The position numbers were made by a program, and so were the translations under genes. The notes beneath the pieces were generated by a model, which was not told the DNA's origin, ran no database searches, and was given only the letters and a program-made list of their open reading frames with translations. 64,000 nt of DNA, taken from contig JBIILZ010000004.1 in assembly GCA_044338255.1 (NCBI GenBank), positions 1 through 64,000 of the forward strand, in the 5' to 3' direction. Origin of the DNA: CAIUVD01 sp044338255 (lineage in GTDB: Bacteria > Planctomycetota > UBA11346). This document shows positions 54,411-61,224 of this stretch, piece after piece (the stretch's first letter is position 1; the number at the start of each line of letters is the position of its first letter).

Positions 54411-55375
54411 CCGTCATCGCCATAACCCATCATGCGCAAGAGTTGCCACGTTTTTTCACCGATGGCGATCTGCGTCGTCTCCATGAGGCCGCCGAGGTCC
54501 GCATCGTCGGCCCTGAGCGTGCTGCGGTCTTGCCGCAATTGGCGGACGTCGACATCCTCCTCGGTTCGTGGGGCATGTTGCGTCTGGATACGGAATTGCT
54601 GGCGGCAGCGCCGCGCTTGCGGGCGGTGTGCTATGCCGCTGGCTCGGTGAAGTGCTTCGTCACGCCCGAGTCCTACGCCCGGGGGGTGCTGATCACCACG
54701 GCCATGCATGCCAATGCCGTGCCGGTGGCCGAGGTCACCCTCGCCCTGATCACCCTCGCCAACAAGAACTGGTTCACCGCTCAGGCGGTGATGCGTCAGC
54801 CCTACAAGCATGAAATCGCCCATGTCGGCAATTTTGGAACCACGGTCGGTCTTATCGGCTATGGCGCGATCGCCCGCCTGGTGCTGGCCAAGCTGATGGC
54901 CATGGAACTCAACGTCCTGGTCTACGACCCGCATGTGCGGGAATTGCCGGCGGGCGCCGAGCGCGTCGCCGACCTCGTCGAACTCGCCCGCCGCTGCGAT
55001 GTCCTCAGCCTGCATGCGCCCGACATCCCGGCCACGCACGGGATGTGCGATGCCGCTTTCTTCGCCGCCATGCGCGACGGGGCGACCTTCATCAACACCG
55101 CCCGCGGCAGGCTGGTCGATGAGGCAGCGATGCTCGTCGAGCTCGAGCGCGGGCGCATCTACGCGCACCTCGATGTCACCCATCCCGAGCCACCGGTGGC
55201 CGACAGTCCCCTCTATCGCCTGCCCAACGTCTGGCTGACGCCGCACCTCGCAGGCAGCTCGAGCGGCGAGATCCGCCGCATGGGCCGCCTGGCGATCGAG
55301 GAATGCCTGAGCGTGATCGGCGGCCAGGCGCCGCGATTCCCAGTGCCGCAAAGCATGCTGGCGACGATGGCATAA
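54407..55375 (+). CDS. D-isomer-specific 2-hydroxyacid dehydrogenase
   Basis: A 322-residue oxidoreductase. TVGLIGYGAIARLVLAKL (near 146) is the NAD-binding site, CDVLSLHAPDIPATHGM the second core block, and INTARGRLVDEAAML, LDVTHPEPPVADSPL and LTPHLAGSSSGE hold the catalytic Arg, Glu and His. It pairs with the upstream isomerase in a likely sugar-acid pathway. The substrate is not visible. Confidence 0.9.
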   Translation: MTVIAITHHAQELPRFFTDGDLRRLHEAAEVRIVGPERAAVLPQLADVDILLGSWGMLRLDTELLAAAPRLRAVCYAAGSVKCFVTPESYARGVLITTAMHANAVPVAEVTLALITLANKNWFTAQAVMRQPYKHEIAHVGNFGTTVGLIGYGAIARLVLAKLMAMELNVLVYDPHVRELPAGAERVADLVELARRCDVLSLHAPDIPATHGMCDAAFFAAMRDGATFINTARGRLVDEAAMLVELERGRIYAHLDVTHPEPPVADSPLYRLPNVWLTPHLAGSSSGEIRRMGRLAIEECLSVIGGQAPRFPVPQSMLATMA

Positions 55376-55379
55376 GTGG

Positions 55380-55432
55380 CCGGGCGGGATGCCGGGGTCC
55401 AGGGGCCGGGCCGAGTGCCGGGGACCAGGGGC
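55380..55432 (-). repeat. Decayed heptamer-like array f
   Basis: GGGGTCCAGGGGCCGGGCCG and GGGGACCAGGGGCGG resemble a short, decayed array of the CTGGYCY family read on the minus strand, between the dehydrogenase stop and tRNA-Gln. It shares CGGGATGCCGGGGTC with a stretch near 39518. Weaker than arrays a-e. Confidence 0.4.
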
Positions 55433-55489
55433 GGTCGTCCACGACTTGACGCCTGCCACTTTGCCCTATGTTGCCCGCCCTGTTGACGG

Positions 55490-55563
55490 TGGGGCATCGT
55501 CTAACGGTAGGACTGCAGATTCTGGCTCTGCCTATCGGGGTTCGAATCCCTGTGCCCCAACCA
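55490..55563 (+). tRNA. tRNA-Gln (CTG)
   Basis: TGGGGCA...TGCCCCA acceptor stem (55490-55496, 55553-55559), D arm with GTCTAACGGTAGGAC, anticodon stem GCAGA/TCTGC around loop TTCTGGC (anticodon CTG), T arm CGGGG-TTCGAAT-CCCTG, discriminator A and an encoded CCA ending at 55563. It is the integration site of island B. Confidence 0.96.
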
Positions 55564-57055
55564 ACCAGGACGGCTGTACAAAACAGCCGTTTTGACCTGT
55601 GATGGCCCTCCCCTGCAAGGGGGAGGGCCACGCTTTTAGGGTCATATGCCTATCAAACCCGCAATGAACTTCTGCTAACAAGGCGCTTATCACGGCCTGT
55701 TGCTCGTCATTTGGCCGGCCCAACAGGCGATCAAGCCCTGTGCGAAGCCGTTCGGCCTGAATTTCCAGATCGTCATCCTTGATGCGTGCATGGGCTAGAG
55801 CGCCTTCGATGCGATCGAGGTTTTTCTGGGCTACAGCCTGCTCTTCGCTCAGTCTTTCGACTTCGCCCCGAGCGGCGGTCGCTAGGGCGTCTCCTTTGGC
55901 GAGGAGATCGATGATGCGTGCGATTCGTGCCTGGCATCCATCGCGCAGTCGGGCGTGCTTGGCCCGCTCCTCGATGAGCAGTTCCCCGCGAAGGGCGTTT
56001 GCCGCTCGTTCACGCGCCCAAATCTTCATGAGTGGTCCGTCGGTGCCCGCGAGAGAGGAAAGTGCCTGTAATGCGGCTCTTTCCCATGCTACGGCAGGAA
56101 GGTCTCTGGCCGTGCATCCCGCATGTGCGATTTTTCTGGAGCAACGGTAGTAGGGATACGCCTGCCCATGTCGCCCGCATGATGTTACTCCGACTAAGCG
56201 GCCACCGCATAGGGCACAACGCCCAACACTTCCCAAAACCCAGATACGATTCGTGCCGCGGCCGATCTTCTTCCGAGCTCCCTCACCAAAGCCGGCACGA
56301 TCATTTGGACGCCTGTCGACCAGCGCTTTGGCTGCGCGTACAAATGTATCTAAATCGATGAGCTGTCCGATATATCGACGTTGGCGGATCAATCTTGCTA
56401 CTGCTTGCCTGCTCCATGGACGATTGCGTGGAGATTGCACACCATTGCTGCGCAGCCAGTCGCTCAGTTCGGCCAAAGATTCTCCTTCGAGGCAGCGATG
56501 CCAGACCTGGGCAACGATCGGTCCGTGTTCAGGATGAACGATGAGCTTTTTGTTGCCTGGTGGCCCAATGACAACGAGCCCTGCGGGGACCGGACCACCA
56601 ACGAAGGCTCCCTTCGACTTAAGCAATCGCATAGACGCTCCGACCCGTTCGCTGATCGCTTCGCGCTCATATTGGCCAAAAGTTCCTAAAATCCCTAAGA
56701 ACATCCGGCCGACCGCGGATTCCGTATCCAAGTTTTCGGTTACCGAAACGAGTTCAATATTGTTTTGGTTACACAATTTCACCAGCGAACACAGGTCGCT
56801 CACTGAGCGACTCAAGCGGTCGAGCTTCCAGACGCAGATACCCTTCACGCTTCCTGTTTTGACCAGCTCCAGGACTCGCTTCGCTCCTGGCCTCATGAGA
56901 TCCTTAGCGCTGAATCCCGCGTCTTCTACGTGGATGGGATCGTTCACGCCTTTGCTGAGCAGAAGCGCCCTGCATCGCTCGAGTTGAGAGGACAAGCTAA
57001 CGCCCTCGCGAGCTTGATCCTCGGTGGACACTCTCGTGTAGATGACCCAGTGCAT
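55532..57055 (-). CDS. Large serine recombinase of island B
   Basis: A 507-residue serine recombinase. YTRVSTEDQ with catalytic Ser10, VWKLDRLSRS near residue 75, and GRMFLGILGTFGQYERE near 116 form the resolvase domain; a recombinase domain and a zinc ribbon (Cys280, Cys283 in CALC; later YRCSRKIAHAGC) follow, then a coiled coil near 370-440. The last residues GAQGFEPR are encoded by the tRNA-Gln gene read on the minus strand. A hairpin lies about 40 bases before this junction. It is homologous to the recombinase of island A in domain order but clearly divergent. Confidence 0.95.
   Translation of the reverse strand: MHWVIYTRVSTEDQAREGVSLSSQLERCRALLLSKGVNDPIHVEDAGFSAKDLMRPGAKRVLELVKTGSVKGICVWKLDRLSRSVSDLCSLVKLCNQNNIELVSVTENLDTESAVGRMFLGILGTFGQYEREAISERVGASMRLLKSKGAFVGGPVPAGLVVIGPPGNKKLIVHPEHGPIVAQVWHRCLEGESLAELSDWLRSNGVQSPRNRPWSRQAVARLIRQRRYIGQLIDLDTFVRAAKALVDRRPNDRAGFGEGARKKIGRGTNRIWVLGSVGRCALCGGRLVGVTSCGRHGQAYPYYRCSRKIAHAGCTARDLPAVAWERAALQALSSLAGTDGPLMKIWARERAANALRGELLIEERAKHARLRDGCQARIARIIDLLAKGDALATAARGEVERLSEEQAVAQKNLDRIEGALAHARIKDDDLEIQAERLRTGLDRLLGRPNDEQQAVISALLAEVHCGFDRHMTLKAWPSPLQGRAITGQNGCFVQPSWLVGAQGFEPR
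55570..55593 (+). terminator. Hairpin downstream of tRNA-Gln
   Basis: ACGGCTGT, loop ACAAA, ACAGCCGT, then TTT. It starts 7 bases after the CCA end, on the element side of the junction, so the tRNA terminator is supplied by island B in this integrated state. Confidence 0.8.
55603..55630. other. 11-bp perfect hairpin near the island B junction
   Basis: TGGCCCTCCCC (55603-55613) and GGGGAGGGCCA (55620-55630) with loop TGCAAG, inside the 3' part of the recombinase gene. It parallels the hairpin at the island A junction and may be an attachment-site dyad or second terminator (CGCTTTT follows). Confidence 0.6.
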
Positions 57056-57249
57056 GGATACTCCCGGAGAAGGTGAAGTCAGACGGACTGAATCCTATCA
57101 TGCACTGTGGCATTCCATCATGAACCTGGAAAGGGGTTCTTATTCTGTCCGGTCCTTTTGTCTTGACGGTATGCCTGCGGTAGTCGGTTGATGCAAATAA
57201 TCATCTGGTCAGGCCTTAAGATAAAAGTGATTCGTAATCTTCCCTGGTG

Positions 57250-57281
57250 TTGACAGTCCGGAAAATCGGACAGCTTAAAAT
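57250..57281 (+). promoter_or_regulatory. Putative promoter/operator of the rep-par operon
   Basis: TTGACA at 57250-57255 is a consensus -35 box, with TAAAAT at 57276-57281 as a possible -10 (20-base spacer, longer than ideal). Between them GTCCG (57256-57260) and CGGAC (57267-57271) form an inverted repeat around GAAAAT, a likely repressor site, for example for Rep or ParB autoregulation. Confidence 0.5.
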
Positions 57282-57316
57282 TGCTTAGAAATACCGCGCA
57301 TTTTCAATAGATTCAT

Positions 57317-58993
57317 GTGCTATGGCTATTTCCAGAGCCGAGTGCAATCGATTGGGCGCGATTCAGGCAGCCAACGATGCTCGACTCGAAATCCATCCTT
57401 CAGAATGCGATCATCCAGACGCGCAACGCAGACGCGCCAAGGCCCTCGAGATCCTTTGGGAACTCGGGGCCATGGCTGCACCCGCAGCTTATCCGGCACC
57501 CGAAGAATCCACAGGGGCAGATAGCCGTGCGCGACCGTCCATTTGAATCGCCAAACCCACTGGCTGGTCATCGTGTAGCCAAGGCGGTGAGCTGGTTTAC
57601 CAGCGAAGAACGAGTTCCCGCCATCGCACCGCGATGGCTCCTCGAACAACCGCTTTGGCATGAGCCCGAACGGGCAATCAAACACGCGCATTTCCGGCGT
57701 GATTTCGTGGCCACCGACCCGCATAATGGCTTTTCGCGGCGCATGATCCTCGAAACCAACAACGACATCGCTGGCCAAACTGGAAGGCACTCTCCGGGCG
57801 GCTTGCTGCGCTGGCTCGACATGGATATCGCGGTCGCCCTCAGTCGGGCTTGGACGGAAAACCGCTCAAAGAATCTAGAATGCTTCCAGAAGGATCTGTT
57901 GACCTGGATGGGCTACCATTCATCGAATAGGCACCATTCTCCTTATCGAGAAATACGCGGGTCTATTGATCGTCTACGTCGTACCGCGATCGCGCTGTAT
58001 GCCTATGGTGATGACCGCTCGCGCGTACCGTGGTTCACGATTCTGTCCGAAGGCAATCTGTGCCAGGAACAGCTCTCGGGTCGTCGTGTCATCTTGCAAG
58101 CGCAGCTCAGCGATGCCTGGACTAAGGTGCTCTCCAGTTTGGAGGATTGGACCATTTTCGACATAGAGTGCTATGCCCATCTTGCCCGCACTAACCTTCG
58201 GTTGGGTCTTTCCCGAGCAATGTACCTCTATTTTGCAGCAAACCGCGACTGGAAAACGATGCAGTTTTCAGTCAGCGTCACGGCGCTCCACGAGCAATTC
58301 GGAGATAGATCGGGAATTGATGGGCCATTGATTTATCGGAACGCCTTCAATCAGAAATCCCGCCTTCGCCGGGCCATCGATCATTTGGCCGGTTCCGGCG
58401 TTATCCGCTTCAGCGATGTAACCCGCAATCACCTACTCAACGGAGAATTTATCAGGCCGAGCAGCCTCATCACGTTTGCCACAATCGAGCAGGAGCGCGC
58501 TCATCGTATCGGTACTCAAGAAGAATTACCTTTCTTGACGGGCCCGCTGCTGGCGCTCAGTGCGCAATCAGTCGAGGCGCAAGTAGCGATACCGAAGAAC
58601 CCGCCGCGTACGGTTCCAAAGATTTTTCATACGTTCACCGAGCTATTGCCCAGCCTGCGCCCTGCATTGCTACAGCGGGCATGCGACAACGGATGGACTC
58701 AGGATCAATTGAGCAATTTTCTCGGATATCTGTTTTGGAAGGAGGCGAACGGTGGGGTCCATAGCCTCATCGGGCTCGCAGTTCGATTGCTGGATGAGGG
58801 AATTACGGATCCTCAGCATCGTGAACTGCGCTGGTGCTGGCATGGGATCAGTAGCGAGATCGGTCTTTCGACTCGGGAGGAATGGATCGCCTGGACACGA
58901 AAAGAGGTGGTCCGCAGACGCGCTCTGAAGGGAAGGTTCACAGAGCAAAGAAAAGTTACCACATCTGTCCCAGAGATGGAGACCCAGCCATGA
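57317..58993 (+). CDS. RepA-like plasmid replication initiator candidate
   Basis: A 558-residue protein directly upstream of parA-parB. The middle region (about 250-370) looks like a winged-helix replication initiator: GRRVILQAQLSDAW...LRLGLSRAMYLYFAANRDWK then SVTALHEQFGDRSG and RLRRAIDHLAGSGVIRFSD, echoing RepA/TrfA-type repeats. The N-terminal 80 residues are less convincing; a start at 57377 (MLDSK) is possible. It overlaps parA by ATGA, so Rep, ParA and ParB are made together. The assignment is from pattern and context. Confidence 0.55.
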   Translation: MLWLFPEPSAIDWARFRQPTMLDSKSILQNAIIQTRNADAPRPSRSFGNSGPWLHPQLIRHPKNPQGQIAVRDRPFESPNPLAGHRVAKAVSWFTSEERVPAIAPRWLLEQPLWHEPERAIKHAHFRRDFVATDPHNGFSRRMILETNNDIAGQTGRHSPGGLLRWLDMDIAVALSRAWTENRSKNLECFQKDLLTWMGYHSSNRHHSPYREIRGSIDRLRRTAIALYAYGDDRSRVPWFTILSEGNLCQEQLSGRRVILQAQLSDAWTKVLSSLEDWTIFDIECYAHLARTNLRLGLSRAMYLYFAANRDWKTMQFSVSVTALHEQFGDRSGIDGPLIYRNAFNQKSRLRRAIDHLAGSGVIRFSDVTRNHLLNGEFIRPSSLITFATIEQERAHRIGTQEELPFLTGPLLALSAQSVEAQVAIPKNPPRTVPKIFHTFTELLPSLRPALLQRACDNGWTQDQLSNFLGYLFWKEANGGVHSLIGLAVRLLDEGITDPQHRELRWCWHGISSEIGLSTREEWIAWTRKEVVRRRALKGRFTEQRKVTTSVPEMETQP

Positions 58994-59712
58994 CACTAGT
59001 CCGCATAGCCGTCGCCGCACGCAAGGGCGGAGTCGGAAAGACGACGCTGGCGACCGGCCTGGCATCAGCGTTCGCTGCCGTTGGCATCGAGACGTTGCTG
59101 TTCGACCTTGACCCCCAGAGCAATGCCGCCTTCGCGTTGGGCGTTGATCCGACTGCACAGGGGACTGCCGAATATCTCACGGGTAAAGCCGTCGAGCCGA
59201 CAGGGGCTGCACCTCATTTGCATGTCTTTCCTGGCGGACCGGCTTTGACCAGTTACCTCATCGAGAGCCTCGACGTCGAAGAGCTCCATGACCGAATTCG
59301 AGGTCGAAATGAATCAGTGATCATCTTTGATTGCCCTCCCGGGGAGGAGCACCTCGAACGTTTAGCGCTCGTGGCAGCTGATGTTGCGTTGGTAACCGTA
59401 GATGCCCATCCATTCGCCGTGAGCGGTGCAGCGCGGGTGCTGGACCTCATCGCGAGCCGAAGGCTCAAGGGAAGGCAATGCCCACACAGGCTTGCCCTGA
59501 TCGCATCACGGATAGATGCCCGCCGCAGCTTCGATCGGGAGCTTGTTCAGCAATTGGCTCAGGCTTTCCCCAACATTCCGATTTTCAGCGTTCGCCAGGA
59601 TGCCGCGCTTGCTGCCGCATCTGCCGACCGCATTCCCATCGCCAAAGCGGCACCTGAATGCCGTGGCTACCACGACCTCATCTCCATAAAGGAATGGATA
59701 CATGACCACTGA
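58990..59712 (+). CDS. parA: ParA-type partition ATPase
   Basis: A 240-residue ParA/MinD-type ATPase. The deviant Walker A is ARKGGVGKTTLATGLA near residue 10, followed by LLFDLDPQSNAAFALG and IIFDCPPGEEH (Walker B). It lacks an N-terminal HTH, so it is a small ParA form. It overlaps the Rep-like gene by ATGA and parB by 11 bases. Confidence 0.92.
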   Translation: MTLVRIAVAARKGGVGKTTLATGLASAFAAVGIETLLFDLDPQSNAAFALGVDPTAQGTAEYLTGKAVEPTGAAPHLHVFPGGPALTSYLIESLDVEELHDRIRGRNESVIIFDCPPGEEHLERLALVAADVALVTVDAHPFAVSGAARVLDLIASRRLKGRQCPHRLALIASRIDARRSFDRELVQQLAQAFPNIPIFSVRQDAALAAASADRIPIAKAAPECRGYHDLISIKEWIHDH

Positions 59713-60505
59713 TCGTAATCGCGTCGTCTCTCAGGATGCCCTGGATGCCGGGCGTGCTTTATCACGCCAAGAAAGTGCCATGAACGCCGATGGGGCGGAA
59801 ATGCAGGGACGTCGGACAATCTCGTTGGAGGGAATCCAAGACCGCCATGCGGAGACCCGCAAGCTCACGCCAAGCCATGTTGAGCATTTGAGCGAAAGCA
59901 TAGCTGCGTTGGGCCTGATCGAGCCGATCGTTGTCGACCGTTCGGGCCGCTTGTTGGCAGGTGGGCATAGGCTGCAGGCGATCAAGCAGCTCAAGGCTGA
60001 ATCGCCCACCGTTTTTGTGGAGCGATTTCCTAATGGCATGATCCCGGTCCGTATCATGGATCTGAATGCGGATACGGATCATCAGCAGGCATTGGCTATC
60101 GAGGTCGCAGAGAACGCGCAGCGCCGAAACTACACTTCCCGGGAGGTAAAAAAGCTAGCCAAGCGCTTAGTGAAAGCTGGCTATAAAGACACTGCTGGCC
60201 GCCCGAAAGATGGAGAGAAATCACTCGCGCCGGCCCTTGCGGTGGTGATTGGTTGCAGCTTGAGAACGGTTCGGAGACACCTCAGCTCGACCGATAATCA
60301 AATAGTGACAGATGTCACCATTACTTCAGATCCATCGCATTTTCTGGCAGTTCAACAGCTTTTAATCGCGACCAATAAAGGTCTCGATAAGCTGAACTCC
60401 TGCGCTGAGGTTCCGGCTGATCTCATGGCGATTGCGCGGCAGTTTTCGGATTGCCTGAAAAGTGAGATTCAGCGTCTTGGGGCTGTAAGGCGAGAATTGG
60501 CCTGA
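59702..60505 (+). CDS. parB: ParB-type partition protein
   Basis: A 267-residue ParB. LTPSHVEHLSESIAALGLIEPIVVD then GRLLAGGHRLQAIKQL (the GGHR box) and IEVAENAQRRNYTSREV are the N-terminal and arginine-patch blocks, followed by an HTH with LAVVIGCSLRTVRRHL. A 35-bp imperfect palindrome 60 bases downstream may be its binding site. Confidence 0.9.
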   Translation: MTTDRNRVVSQDALDAGRALSRQESAMNADGAEMQGRRTISLEGIQDRHAETRKLTPSHVEHLSESIAALGLIEPIVVDRSGRLLAGGHRLQAIKQLKAESPTVFVERFPNGMIPVRIMDLNADTDHQQALAIEVAENAQRRNYTSREVKKLAKRLVKAGYKDTAGRPKDGEKSLAPALAVVIGCSLRTVRRHLSSTDNQIVTDVTITSDPSHFLAVQQLLIATNKGLDKLNSCAEVPADLMAIARQFSDCLKSEIQRLGAVRRELA

Positions 60506-60567
60506 GTCCTTTTGAAGGTCTAATGGCAAAAAGACTACCGCATACGAAGACAGCGATGCAAGATATA

Positions 60568-60602
60568 GGTTATACATTAAAACGGTGTTTTACTGTATAA
60601 CC
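60568..60602. promoter_or_regulatory. 35-bp imperfect palindrome, candidate parS/centromere
   Basis: GGTTATAC at 60568-60575 pairs with GTATAACC at 60595-60602; inner TAAAAC (60578-60583) pairs with GTTTTA (60587-60592) around GGT. It lies 62 bases past parB, the place where a ParB-bound centromere or operator is often found. It could also be an operator for the next gene. Confidence 0.55.
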
Positions 60603-60715
60603 GCGGTCCCACTCGCTGCCGTCTCTCCCTTTGGTCGAGAACGGCGCTTGGGGCTTTATGATATGTCCGTGCCACTGCGCTTTGCTTGTGATCACACTTT
60701 CCAAATGGCATACTC

Positions 60716-61123
60716 ATGACTATCCCACGCGTTCAGATTACCGTTTATTTAACGGCCGAAGGCCAAGCGTTACTACGCGAACGCATGAGGACGTCTGGCC
60801 TTAATGCGTCTCAATATTTCGGTTCCCGGTTAAAAAATGCCGATGTGCGGGTCACCCGGCACACATCCGCTCCGAGCAATATTTCCTCGGACGCCATTGG
60901 ACTGGCGAGGAAGATGTCCGAGCACATGAATGAAATTGCACGTCGGATCAATTCGGCAGACCGCAATGAGCCATTCCCGATGGCCCGTGAGGAGTTTGAT
61001 CTCATAGACCGCGCTGCGACTCTGTTGGTGGCCAAGCTTTTGCATATCAAAAATGTGGGGAAAGTTAGCCGGAAACTGGGCATAACCAAATGGATGAGGG
61101 GCTCCAACAGCCATAACGATTAA
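60716..61123 (+). CDS. MobC-like plasmid mobilisation protein
   Basis: A 135-residue protein with an N-terminal ribbon-helix-helix pattern (PRVQITVYLTAEGQALLRERMRTSGLNASQY in part: VQITVYLTAEGQALLRERM) and a helical C-terminal part (HMNEIARRINSAD). This layout resembles MobC-type relaxosome accessories. No relaxase is in the window. It may also be a DNA-binding regulator. Confidence 0.5.
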   Translation: MTIPRVQITVYLTAEGQALLRERMRTSGLNASQYFGSRLKNADVRVTRHTSAPSNISSDAIGLARKMSEHMNEIARRINSADRNEPFPMAREEFDLIDRAATLLVAKLLHIKNVGKVSRKLGITKWMRGSNSHND

Positions 61124-61224
61124 CCCATGGGGATAGGTTCGGCTAAGCGCTCAATGATTCTTAATTTGGATAAGTTGACGAAATGATCAGCATAAATTCC
61201 CCACGTGGACCTGCAGGGCGCCTC

